Origin: UBA9732 sp963606545
GTDB lineage: Bacteria; Spirochaetota; Spirochaetia; Sphaerochaetales; Sphaerochaetaceae
NCBI GenBank assembly: GCA_963606545.1
Contig: CAVCYP010000017.1
Coordinates: 1-36,041, forward strand
DNA: 36,041 bases
Direction: 5' to 3'
Of the stretch, positions 7,612 to 14,824 are shown piece after piece. The position numbers and the translations under genes are program-made. The first letter of the stretch is position 1. Each line of letters opens with the position of its first letter. The notes below the pieces were generated by a model that did no database searches, had not been told where the DNA came from, and worked only from the letters and a program-made list of their open reading frames with translations.

Positions 7612-8802
7612 ATGGAAATATCGGCTAGAATTAGAGGCTTTCAGGCATCCCCAATTAGAAGACTTTCCCCGTATGCTAGAGCTGCAAAGGAGAAAGGCAT
7701 AAAAGTTTATCATTTAAATATTGGTCAGCCAGATATCAAGACTCCACAAGAAGCCATTGACGCCGTCCACAGTTATCCGTACGGGATTATCTCCTACGGC
7801 GAAAGTGACGGCGATCTTCCTCTGCGCAAAGCCTTGGTCAAATACTACAAAAATATTGGCGTAGACATTGATCCTAGCAATATTCTCATTACAACAGGTG
7901 GTTCAGAAGCTCTTCTTTTCTCCTTCATGACGGTTTGCGACCCCTATGATGAAGTGATAGTCCCTGAGCCTTACTATACCAACGTTCACTCCTTTGCAGG
8001 TATGGCAAACGTCCACATTGTCCCTGTTACAAGCGTGCTTGAAGACCACTTTGCCCTCCCGCCACTTTCCACAATCGAGTCCAAAATCACAAAAAAGACC
8101 ATGGCCATCCTGCTTTGCAGTCCAAACAATCCAACCGGCCACGTCTACACCCCAGAGGAATACAAAACCATACTTGAACTCTGCGTAAAACATGACCTTT
8201 TTCTTATAGTCGACGAAGTCTACCGTGAATTCTGCTACGACGGAGAAGTCTTTACCAGCATCCTCAAATATACCGATTATTCTGACCGTGTCATTTGCGT
8301 AGATAGCTTCTCTAAACGTTTCTCCATGTGTGGAGCTCGTGTAGGTGCAATCATTAGCAGAAACAAAAACGTCATAACAGAAACCTTGAAGCTCAGCCAA
8401 GCAAGACTTTGTCCTCCTTCAGTTGAACAGTATGCTGCCCTTGCTGCCCTTAGTGCTCCAACTTCCTACATGGAAGCCGTCCATAGCGAGTATGAAAAAC
8501 GCCGTGATTTCATTGTTGAAGCCCTTCAGCAAATTCCCGGTATCAAGTGTGTAAAACCAAAGGGAGCTTTCTATCTTATTGCTCAACTTCCAGTAGAAGA
8601 TGCAGAGGATTTTGCAATCTTCATGCTCAGGGATTTTAACTACAATGGTGAGACGGTTATGCTTGCTCCAGCTGAAGGTTTCTATGAGACTCCAGGCCTT
8701 GGACGCAATCAAGTTCGTATTGCCTATGTCTTAAATACTGAAGATCTTGAGAAGGCTTGTGTCTGTCTGAAAAAGGGCCTAGAAGCCTACAATAACCGAT
8801 AA
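7612..8802 (+). CDS. PLP-dependent aminotransferase, class I/II (aspartate aminotransferase-like)
   Basis: 396 residues of fold type I. Landmarks are HLNIGQPDIKTP, SYGESDGDLPLRKAL, TTGGSEALLFSF, LCSPNNPTGHVYTPEEY, VDEVYREFCYDG and the PLP lysine in DSFSKRFSMCGARVGA (Lys235). A late Arg in GRNQVRIAYV is the expected carboxylate anchor. It probably transfers an amino group between an amino acid and a 2-oxo acid; the exact substrate cannot be read from sequence. The frame is open back to 7516, inside the preceding gene, but the ATG at 7612 with AAAGGA upstream gives the normal family N-terminus. It ends four bases from the convergent NusG-like gene. Confidence 0.88.
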   Translation: MEISARIRGFQASPIRRLSPYARAAKEKGIKVYHLNIGQPDIKTPQEAIDAVHSYPYGIISYGESDGDLPLRKALVKYYKNIGVDIDPSNILITTGGSEALLFSFMTVCDPYDEVIVPEPYYTNVHSFAGMANVHIVPVTSVLEDHFALPPLSTIESKITKKTMAILLCSPNNPTGHVYTPEEYKTILELCVKHDLFLIVDEVYREFCYDGEVFTSILKYTDYSDRVICVDSFSKRFSMCGARVGAIISRNKNVITETLKLSQARLCPPSVEQYAALAALSAPTSYMEAVHSEYEKRRDFIVEALQQIPGIKCVKPKGAFYLIAQLPVEDAEDFAIFMLRDFNYNGETVMLAPAEGFYETPGLGRNQVRIAYVLNTEDLEKACVCLKKGLEAYNNR

Positions 8803-8806
8803 AAAT

Positions 8807-9361
8807 TCACAGTTTGCTAAGATTTGGGCTATCGGTCTGTGCTGCGCTGCTCAGGAAGTCTACGGAGAAACTGACTAGCGTTGTATTGCCGCCTAGCTCA
8901 AAACTTAAGGTTATTCGCTTGTGATGTTTGTCTACTTTGACCACGTTGCCGTCAAAGCCCAAAAGTGGTCCTTCGCAAATATGGACTTTTTGACCTTCTC
9001 TAAAAACGACCTTTGAACGTTTAATGTTGCCCCTGTGCATATGAATCCATTTTGCAAATTCAAGGTCTTTGCCTTTGAGAGCTAAGCTTCCGTCATCGTA
9101 GCGAAGAAATCTCATAACGTTGGTGATTCTTCTAATATCTATGTAGGGAAAGTTGATTTCATTTTCTCCATCCCAGTAGATAAAAAGATACCCAGGAAAA
9201 AGTGGTTTTGTGACGGTAGACTCAATACCATGTCTTCTTTCTCTATTTTCCTTTGTTGGAAACCAGACCACCGTCTCTTCTTCTCTATCCGCTAAAAGCC
9301 GTTCTATAGAGGTCTTGGCTTCAATTTCTTTTCCGGTTACTACGTGAAGACAAAAGTACAT
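8807..9361 (-). CDS. NusG paralogue (RfaH/LoaP/UpxY-like antiterminator)
   Basis: 184 residues. The N-terminal NGN domain runs from MYFCLHVVTGKEIEA through the hallmark KPLFPGYLFIYWDGE to about residue 105. The C-terminal KOW domain has VFREGQKVHICEGPLLGFDG (about 116-160). Such proteins bind RNA polymerase and modify pausing or termination. A housekeeping NusG normally sits beside secE and ribosomal protein genes, which are absent here, so this is probably a specialised paralogue. LoaP- and UpxY-type proteins usually act on long biosynthetic operons nearby, but none is visible in the window. No Shine-Dalgarno sequence precedes the ATG, although the NGN domain begins right there; TATAAT lies nine bases upstream. 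Its target operon is unknown. Confidence 0.85.
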   Translation of the reverse strand: MYFCLHVVTGKEIEAKTSIERLLADREEETVVWFPTKENRERRHGIESTVTKPLFPGYLFIYWDGENEINFPYIDIRRITNVMRFLRYDDGSLALKGKDLEFAKWIHMHRGNIKRSKVVFREGQKVHICEGPLLGFDGNVVKVDKHHKRITLSFELGGNTTLVSFSVDFLSSAAQTDSPNLSKL

Positions 9362-9370
9362 AACGCGCCC

Positions 9371-9376
9371 ATTATA
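9371..9376 (-). promoter_or_regulatory. -10 box close to the NusG-like gene start (leaderless?)
   Basis: A perfect TATAAT on the minus strand ends nine bases before the ATG at 9361, which puts the expected transcript start 0-3 bases before the start codon. The -35 is weak. The gap to the divergent acidic-protein gene is 108 bp. Confidence 0.4.
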
Positions 9377-9469
9377 TAAAATATATTTGGTGAAATAAAT
9401 AGGAAAAGTGCATCAATGACTATTTAAAAAATGGCCGATATGCGATACTACTTTAATCAGGAGTTAAAG

Positions 9470-11425
9470 ATGGACTGTTATCTTTCGTGGAATTTAAAAG
9501 ATATGACAAACATTTCAGCTGAGAAGCTCCAGCGTAATTTGGCTCAGCAGGTTTCATATCTTGACCTGTACAGAAATGAACTTGTCAAAGAAGCTTACAG
9601 GTTTAACATTGCAAGTATTCTAAAATATGCAAGCGTTCATAAGGCTTCCTTTGGAAACGATGCTCTCTCCAAAAAGGCAACAGAATGCTTAATTGTTTTT
9701 CTCCATGCAATTGCCTTGCGTCGGCAGGCTTTCTTTACTCCAAGCGATTCTGAAAACTCGGTGCATGCCAAAGGTTGTAAAAACCTGCACCGTCTCATGC
9801 TTGAAAACGTCAAGGCCACCATGCGCTACATAGACTACAGCGTACTTTTAAAGCGCGCTTTAGGCCAAACCGATATTAATTCAATGTTTGCTCTTAGAGA
9901 AGCGCTTTATGACCAAGTTTTCCCCTCTGAAACAATTATTGATGTTTGCTCAAAAGAAAGCATAAACGATAGCTTCTTTTCAATAGTTGACCGCGAAAAT
10001 TCAACTCATAATTCGTTTTTAGACTATGATGTTCAAAATATTTGCAAGCTTGAGGAATCTGTCTGTGAGCTTCTCTGTGCTCGTTGTTGTACGTTGGATG
10101 ACTTTGAAGAATCTGAGTATGGAATCCTTGGAAGTATCATGGGAAGCCTCAAAACTCCGTTTATAAAGCACTCAGGAAAATACTACAGCTTTGTCACAAG
10201 ATTCAGTCTAAACCAGCTTCATGAGATCCTTTCTCCTTTGTATCCTCCTGAGGAAGAGCCGGAGGCTATAGAAGAGGCTGAGCTCTTTGAGGAGCCAGAA
10301 GTTACGGAAGAGCCTGAGGTCTTTGAAGAACCAGAGGCTGCAGAGGAGCCTGAGGTCTTTGAGGAGCCGGAAGTCCTAGAAGAGCCTGAAGTTTTTGAGG
10401 AACCGGAGGTTGCAGAGGAGCCTGAGGTTGCACCTGAGGCTGAGGATGATGAAACGGAAGAAGAGCCCAATGAGCTTGAAGCTGAAGAAGAGTTTGAAGA
10501 TGAGTCTGATGATGAAATTCCTTGGGACGAAGATTTTAATGACTCTGTTGATGAGCCTTCTGATGAACCTTCTGAGGAGATTGAAGCTGACAATGAACCA
10601 GCTTCAGAAGAAGATGACATCTACGAAGATACTATAGATGACGAGGATGAACTTGACGCCCTTGAATTCTTTGAACAAATGGCCGCAGAAGAGGAAGATA
10701 AAGAAGAAGACTCTTCTGAAAACGAGGCAGAAGAAGATGAGGATCCCTACAGTGGTTCCTTGTTTGACAATATAGAACCAGAGGACGACACCGCTGAGGC
10801 TGTGGAGACTGAACCAGAGCCAGAGCCAGAACCCGCGTCAGAACCTGTCGTGGAGGCTGAAACTGAAGCTGAAGAAGAGCCGGAACCAGAGCCAGAGCCA
10901 GCACCGGAACCAGTTCAAGAACCCGCGCCAGAGCCAGAAGTAGAACCGGAGCCAGAGCCTGAAGTAGAGCCTGCGCCAGAACCAGAACCTGCCTCTGAAG
11001 GACCACTGCTTTTGCTTGATGCCATAACCAAGGGCTTCACAAAGGAGAATGCTCTAACTCTTTATGCTTCCAAACGCACCTACGAAGAACGCAAAGAGTT
11101 GTCCGATATCATCAACTCCGCGCTACAAGTTTGCGTTAAAGACGGCCGGGACAAGATGTTTACCATCCCAGACTCTAAAATCTCGGTTGTAGTTTATAAG
11201 GATTCAAAAGATCCTATGCTTCAGATGCAAAGACGCCAGAACGTGGGCGCAATGATGTACCTCAACCAGACCGATACCTGGGATGCTCTTGAACTACCAG
11301 TTAATGAAAACGGAGCCCTAATGGCGCCTTCTTTCTCTACAATCTCCAAACATAGTTTTACCGATTGGCAGTGGAGAATTGTAGAAAATATCGGGATGCG
11401 GATATTGGAGAGGCGAAAGAAGTGA
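9470..11425 (+). CDS. Acidic protein with Glu/Pro tandem repeats, function unknown
   Basis: 651 residues from the ATG at 9470, which has AGGAG six bases upstream; the in-frame ATG at 9431 lacks a ribosome site. Three parts are visible. Residues 1 to about 257 are a mostly helical folded region (SAEKLQRNLAQQVSYLDLYR). Residues about 262-321 are ten tandem hexapeptides of type EEPEVx, followed by Asp/Glu-rich sequence and a second Glu-Pro region at about 448-510. The last 135 or so residues are folded, beginning GPLLLLDAITKGFTKENALT and ending WRIVENIGMRILERRKK. No signal peptide or membrane segment is seen, so it is probably cytoplasmic. The middle is likely disordered. I do not recognise either folded end. 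The HAD gene overlaps its stop codon, so the two are coupled. Confidence 0.75.
   Translation: MDCYLSWNLKDMTNISAEKLQRNLAQQVSYLDLYRNELVKEAYRFNIASILKYASVHKASFGNDALSKKATECLIVFLHAIALRRQAFFTPSDSENSVHAKGCKNLHRLMLENVKATMRYIDYSVLLKRALGQTDINSMFALREALYDQVFPSETIIDVCSKESINDSFFSIVDRENSTHNSFLDYDVQNICKLEESVCELLCARCCTLDDFEESEYGILGSIMGSLKTPFIKHSGKYYSFVTRFSLNQLHEILSPLYPPEEEPEAIEEAELFEEPEVTEEPEVFEEPEAAEEPEVFEEPEVLEEPEVFEEPEVAEEPEVAPEAEDDETEEEPNELEAEEEFEDESDDEIPWDEDFNDSVDEPSDEPSEEIEADNEPASEEDDIYEDTIDDEDELDALEFFEQMAAEEEDKEEDSSENEAEEDEDPYSGSLFDNIEPEDDTAEAVETEPEPEPEPASEPVVEAETEAEEEPEPEPEPAPEPVQEPAPEPEVEPEPEPEVEPAPEPEPASEGPLLLLDAITKGFTKENALTLYASKRTYEERKELSDIINSALQVCVKDGRDKMFTIPDSKISVVVYKDSKDPMLQMQRRQNVGAMMYLNQTDTWDALELPVNENGALMAPSFSTISKHSFTDWQWRIVENIGMRILERRKK
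10253..10432 (+). repeat. Ten 18-bp tandem units coding EEPEVx
   Basis: Ten consecutive in-frame 18-bp units encode hexapeptides such as EEPEAI, EEAELF, EEPEVT, EEPEVF and EEPEVA. Synonymous differences (gag/gaa, ccg/cct/cca) show that the array is not freshly duplicated. Copy number may vary between strains. Confidence 0.9.
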
Positions 11426-12048
11426 AGTACAAGGCAGTTTTCTTCGACTTTGATGGGACCCTGATGGATACGTCTGTGGGTATTTTTGCAGGCGGACGTT
11501 ACGCAATGGAGAAGGCGGGGCTTACGATTGGCCCAAACCCAGACTGGCGCACGTTCATTGGCCCGCCAATTGATGACTGTTTTAGAATTACTTTTGGGAT
11601 TAAGGACGAGACAATAATTCCGGATTTGGTAAACTATTACAGGGAATTCTATGAGGCTACAGGTAGATATCAGGCTGTCTTCTATTCTGGAATCTTGGAG
11701 ACTTTAAAAGAGCTTAAGGCTAGAGGCTACAAGCTGGCCGTAGCGTCAATGAAGAACGAGGACTTAGTGATTGAGATGTGCGAGCATTTCAAGATTGATA
11801 ATCTCTTTGACACGCTTTTGGGCCTAGATTTGCAATGCGAGGTTACCAAGGCCTCTCTTCTTAAAGAGGGCTTTAAGCGCCTGGGCGTGGAACCAAAGGA
11901 TTGCGTCCTTGTTGGCGATACCAACATAGATAAGGCCGGTGCAAAAGAAGCTGGTTGCGATTTCATTGCCGTAGACTGGGGCTTTGGCTTCAAAAAAGGA
12001 GAGCCTGGCACCATCTGTGAGGCCTCTCAAATCCTGGCCTTGGTATGA
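11422..12048 (+). CDS. HAD-superfamily phosphatase (phosphoglycolate phosphatase-like)
   Basis: 208 residues from a GTG whose last two bases form part of the preceding TGA (GTGA overlap), with GGAGAGG a few bases upstream. An in-frame ATG at 11365 lies inside the upstream gene and lacks a ribosome site. HAD motifs: VFFDFDGTLMDT (nucleophile Asp9, acid Asp11), VASMKN (motif II), a Lys before the last motif (motif III) and VLVGDTNIDKAGAKEAG (motif IV, Asp166 and Asp170). A helical cap lies between motifs I and II, as in subfamily IA enzymes such as Gph. It removes a phosphate from a small metabolite; phosphoglycolate is only one possibility. A link with the acidic protein is suggested only by coupling. 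Confidence 0.87.
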   Translation: MKYKAVFFDFDGTLMDTSVGIFAGGRYAMEKAGLTIGPNPDWRTFIGPPIDDCFRITFGIKDETIIPDLVNYYREFYEATGRYQAVFYSGILETLKELKARGYKLAVASMKNEDLVIEMCEHFKIDNLFDTLLGLDLQCEVTKASLLKEGFKRLGVEPKDCVLVGDTNIDKAGAKEAGCDFIAVDWGFGFKKGEPGTICEASQILALV

Positions 12049-12050
12049 AA

Positions 12051-12089
12051 ATAGACAATTTTGCCATTTTTTTGGTCAAAATTGTCTAT
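12051..12089. repeat. Long inverted repeat between the HAD gene and the ATPase module
   Basis: Arms ATAGACAATTTTG (12051-12063) and CAAAATTGTCTAT (12077-12089) are perfectly complementary over 13 bp. With a one-base bulge, CCA/TGG extends the stem to 16 bp around a T-rich loop. It begins two bases after the HAD stop. No T-run follows either arm, so it is not a standard intrinsic terminator. The right arm is also part of the direct repeat that recurs at 13580. Confidence 0.8.
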
Positions 12090-12110
12090 ATGGGGAGCTG
12101 GCTTGGTTTT
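12074..12110 (+). repeat. Left copy of the direct repeat flanking the AAA_14 ATPase gene
   Basis: 37 bp that recur as 38 bp at 13580-13617, identical apart from one A in an A-run. The core is TTGTCTATATGGGGAGCTGG, followed by CTTGGTTTT. The two copies bracket the single ATPase gene and nothing else. Confidence 0.9.
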
Positions 12111-12140
12111 CTCAGTTTGAGCCAGTGCGCAGGGTGGGCC

Positions 12141-13457
12141 CTATAAAAACATTACATTGTAGATTGGAGAATAAAGGATTTTTCCTTTTTCTTTAATTTG
12201 TCTATTGTTTGACAAGACAATAGCTTGTTTTACAGAATAGTCATCATTTTCAACAAAAGAATTTAGTGCACTGTGTACCGTGTAGTCTCTGCCAGATTTA
12301 ACCTCAATTGGAAGAACCGAAAGATTATTGTAATCATCAAACAAAAAATCTACTTCCCCTTTGTTCCTGTTGTCATAATAGTAAAGTTTGTGTTTATGAG
12401 AATTAAGTTCGCATGCTACAACTGTTTCGTAAAGGGCTCCCAGATTTAGGCTTCTCAAATCTTCTACAATTGCTTGAATATTGTTGCCATAAAGCAAGGC
12501 TGAAAGAATTCCAACATCATTGAGGTATAACTTTATCAGATTCTTTTTGGTTGATTGCAATAGGGGGAATACCGGAGTTGAAATGGCTTGAACATTTAAC
12601 GCAATACCTGCAGAAATCAGATAATCAAATTCATCTTGGTAGTCTAAGAAATCTTTTCCTTTTTTGTTTTCTATATCTTTTGCGATTATGCGTTTTTTTG
12701 TTTTTTCCATATTTGAAGGAATTAAGTCATAGATTCTTCTAATCTTAAGTTTTCGTTCTGTTTCATATTTAGAAGCATCGGCTGCATAGTAGCTGTGAAT
12801 TTCTGTTTGAAGCTCTCGAACCTTCTGGATGTTTCGCGTTGCAATGAAGGTCTTTACAGCTTCAGGCATTCCTCCTGAAATTAGATATTGTCTGAATAAA
12901 TCCATCATCTTATTGTGGATGGCTTCCTCTAAGGTTTTTCTTGCTTCAAAACAATTCTTTAAGTATGCAATAAAGGCCTCATTAATTCCATTTGCGTAGA
13001 GAAATTCTTCAAAGTCTAAAGGATACATTTCAATCTTTTTAATGCTGCCAATTGGAATTGAGGTTGTTTCCATTAGAGTAACCCCCAAAAGGGAACCACT
13101 TGCTATGTAAGTAAACCTAGCATCATCTTTTAGGAATTTAAGAAGAGTAAGAAAGTTAGGATATTCTTGGATTTCATCAATGAAAACTAATGTGTTTTCT
13201 TTAGTGCCCATTTTGTTTCCTGCTTCAATGCTAAGCTTTAAATAGAAGTCTTCAATTGTGCTAGTATCTTTGAAGAGTCTTTGCCCAATAGAATCCTCAA
13301 CAAGGTTTATTTCAATGAAGTTTTTAAAAAGCTTTTTTCCAACATATCTGATGATAAAGGTTTTTCCTACCTGCCTAGCTCCATCAACAAGGAGAATTTT
13401 ATCGGAGTCAGTTTTTAGGTGATTTTCGATTAAATTTTCAATTTTTCTATAAAGCAT
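12141..13457 (-). CDS. AAA_14/DUF4143 ATP-binding protein with nuclease-like C-terminal domain
   Basis: 438 residues. The N-terminal P-loop ATPase has Walker A GARQVGKT (26-33), Walker B LVFIDEIQEYP (Asp94, Glu95) and a sensor-like YIASGSLLG. After a helical middle, the DUF4143 part has YETVVACEL, KGEVDFLFDD (Asp370) and LPIEVKSGRD (Glu385, Lys387), the spacing of a PD-(D/E)XK nuclease core. The biochemical role of this large family is not settled; such genes are common, patchily distributed and often mobile. AGAGG lies five bases before the ATG. It is a single-gene unit, opposite in strand to the HAD gene, bracketed by direct repeats and preceded by three 33-bp-spaced iterons. Its A/T- and Lys/Asn-rich codon use differs somewhat from its neighbours, suggesting acquisition. 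Confidence 0.9.
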   Translation of the reverse strand: MLYRKIENLIENHLKTDSDKILLVDGARQVGKTFIIRYVGKKLFKNFIEINLVEDSIGQRLFKDTSTIEDFYLKLSIEAGNKMGTKENTLVFIDEIQEYPNFLTLLKFLKDDARFTYIASGSLLGVTLMETTSIPIGSIKKIEMYPLDFEEFLYANGINEAFIAYLKNCFEARKTLEEAIHNKMMDLFRQYLISGGMPEAVKTFIATRNIQKVRELQTEIHSYYAADASKYETERKLKIRRIYDLIPSNMEKTKKRIIAKDIENKKGKDFLDYQDEFDYLISAGIALNVQAISTPVFPLLQSTKKNLIKLYLNDVGILSALLYGNNIQAIVEDLRSLNLGALYETVVACELNSHKHKLYYYDNRNKGEVDFLFDDYNNLSVLPIEVKSGRDYTVHSALNSFVENDDYSVKQAIVLSNNRQIKEKGKILYSPIYNVMFL

Positions 13458-13471
13458 TTCTTCCTCTTTCT

Positions 13472-13548
13472 ACTTTTCAATATAAAAATAAGTCAAAAAA
13501 TGTCACTTTTCAATACTTTTCTATTTTAAAAAATGTCACTTTTCAATA
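13472..13548 (-). promoter_or_regulatory. Three iterons at exact 33-bp spacing upstream of the AAA_14 gene
   Basis: On the minus strand TATTGAAAAGT occurs at 13548-13538, 13515-13505 and 13482-13472, each step exactly 33 bp. The two distal copies extend to TATTGAAAAGTGACATTTT and beyond (21 identical bases); the proximal one runs into the ribosome site. The first two also read as promoters, TTGAAA with a 17-bp spacer to TAGAAA or TATTTT. The array could be tandem promoters or a phased operator bound on one DNA face. Confidence 0.7.
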
Positions 13549-13579
13549 TTTCTACAAAATGCTTTTTAGAAAAATTTCT

Positions 13580-13617
13580 GGTCAAAAATTGTCTATATGG
13601 GGAGCTGGCTTGGTTTT
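13580..13617 (+). repeat. Right copy of the direct repeat flanking the AAA_14 ATPase gene
   Basis: 38 bp matching 12074-12110 with one extra A. It ends four bases before the asparaginase stop codon. The complementary left arm present at 12051 is missing here, where AGAAAAATTTCT precedes the repeat instead. Confidence 0.9.
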
Positions 13618-13620
13618 TTA

Positions 13621-14127
13621 TTAGTCGTGCAGGGGTTCAAAGATTCCCTTTTCACGATTCTTGCGGACATTGTCATAGTCAAAGATGCGGCCGCACATGC
13701 AAATGTAGACGCCAGGCTTTTTCAGCTGGACGGCAGCTATTGCACAGCCTAGATTGAAGACAGAGTCTGAACTTTCAAGGGCGTAGGGAACCATGGCACC
13801 GGTAAGAACAATGGTCTTATCTGTGGCTTTGCCTAATTTTTCTGCTATGACATGGGCGGTTTCGACCATTGTATCGGTTCCGTGGATGACAACAATATGT
13901 TTTTCTTCACTGTACTGGCAGGAGGCTGCCACCTTAAGGCGGTGCTCTGCGTTCATGTAGAGGCTGTCAATTGCAAGGCAGTTTTCAACGTGCATTTTTA
14001 GTGTGCAACGGGACTGCTCCAAGATTCTTGGAAGGTGAGAGTCCTTAAAGGTAAGCTCGCCACGGATTTCATCGTAAAGTTTATCAAAGGTACCACCGGT
14101 GGTGATTATTCTGATTGCATCACTCAT
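13621..14127 (-). CDS. Short asparaginase-domain protein
   Basis: 168 residues, matching only the N-terminal catalytic domain of L-asparaginases, which are usually about 330 residues. Both nucleophile motifs are present: IITTGGTFDK (Thr13) and VVIHGTDTMVETA (Thr84-Asp85), plus VLTGAMVPYALESSDS. Free-standing short forms of this domain are a known group, so this is probably not a broken gene. Hydrolysis of asparagine or a related amide is expected but unproven, because normal enzymes complete the active site with the C-terminal domain of a partner subunit. The ATG overlaps the stop of the upstream membrane-protein gene by four bases (ATGA) and has GGAGG upstream, so translation is coupled. Its stop abuts the right-hand direct repeat. 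Confidence 0.85.
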   Translation of the reverse strand: MSDAIRIITTGGTFDKLYDEIRGELTFKDSHLPRILEQSRCTLKMHVENCLAIDSLYMNAEHRLKVAASCQYSEEKHIVVIHGTDTMVETAHVIAEKLGKATDKTIVLTGAMVPYALESSDSVFNLGCAIAAVQLKKPGVYICMCGRIFDYDNVRKNREKGIFEPLHD

Positions 14128-14663
14128 TTGTTTTCCTCCTCAGCCGGCTCAACAACTGCTTTTGCCCCCAAGTCCCAGCCTAGGGCTGCATAAAGCTCGT
14201 CCTTGTGCTTTGCAATGCTTGAACAGGTAAATCTTACATCATCTTTATCCATATAGATAATAAAACCTTTGCGAACGGAGAGAACTTTTCCAAAGCCAAG
14301 GGAGGTTATTGCAGAGGTTTTCATGGACCAAGCCACCTTATAAGGGCCGGCCTTTTTATCTTTACCATCGGTTTTTTGGATGAGGTAGATGGTGTTGTCT
14401 GCAATGCAGAGGCGGCCGCGGGTGAGGTCTGCGTTGGGATCGGTGGGGATTTTGCCCACGAAGAGGCTGAATTGAGGGGTCTTACCAAGTATTTGGCAAG
14501 CTTTCTTTTTGCTGACCCAGTACATGGCGAACCAGTAGAGGGCTACCAAGATGACCATGGTTGCAAACATGGGGATGAGGGTGGCGCGTGAAGTGTAGAC
14601 GCTTGGCATAAAAACTACTGCCGCAAAATCCAGAAGGATGAGAATTTTTATCAGTAATGTCAT
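14124..14663 (-). CDS. Two-helix membrane protein of unknown function
   Basis: 179 residues from the ATG at 14663. The frame can be extended to a GTG at 14699, but that has no ribosome site and gives a less natural N-terminus. Two membrane segments are visible: LLIKILILLDFAAVVFM (about 3-19) and LIPMFATMVILVALYWFAMY (about 28-47). A soluble domain of about 130 residues follows, with alternating strands (RLCIADNTIYLIQKTDG, GFGKVLSVRKGFIIYMDKDD), possibly a PH-like fold on the cytoplasmic side. The acidic tail is VVEPAEEENK. I do not recognise a family. TATTAT lies six bases before the ATG and there is no Shine-Dalgarno. It is coupled to the downstream asparaginase-domain gene, so the two may work together. 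Confidence 0.7.
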   Translation of the reverse strand: MTLLIKILILLDFAAVVFMPSVYTSRATLIPMFATMVILVALYWFAMYWVSKKKACQILGKTPQFSLFVGKIPTDPNADLTRGRLCIADNTIYLIQKTDGKDKKAGPYKVAWSMKTSAITSLGFGKVLSVRKGFIIYMDKDDVRFTCSSIAKHKDELYAALGWDLGAKAVVEPAEEENK

Positions 14664-14669
14664 GCTTTG

Positions 14670-14675
14670 ATAATA
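14670..14675 (-). promoter_or_regulatory. -10-like box six bases before the membrane-protein ATG
   Basis: TATTAT on the minus strand, six bases before the ATG at 14663, without a ribosome site between. If used, the transcript would start at or next to the start codon. The -35 is poor. Confidence 0.3.
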
Positions 14676-14824
14676 GCCATTTGAAGTCAGAAAAACCACA
14701 ACAAATCACTTTTTTTCGTGAAAGTGGCAAAAAAAAGTAAAAAAAAGTAAAAATTTTAAAAAAAGTTTTAAAAATCTAGAACCAAACGTGTCGTTTTTAG
14801 TGACTAACTTAATGGAGGTACAAG

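Noticed and set aside
10219..10620. Ser-rich reading frame on the minus strand
   Set aside because: It is the antisense shadow of the Glu/Pro repeat (complement of gag/gaa/cct codons), with no ribosome site.
12051..12089. Intrinsic terminator for the HAD gene
   Set aside because: The stem is strong but AT-rich and no T-run follows in either direction.
13472..13548. CRISPR-like regular repeats
   Set aside because: Only three copies of 11-21 bases with about 12-22 bases between them, directly in a promoter region and with no cas genes. They read better as iterons or tandem promoters.
13621..14127. Truncated asparaginase pseudogene caused by the neighbouring repeat
   Set aside because: Free-standing short asparaginase domains are a known form, and the start, stop, ribosome site and both Thr motifs are intact.
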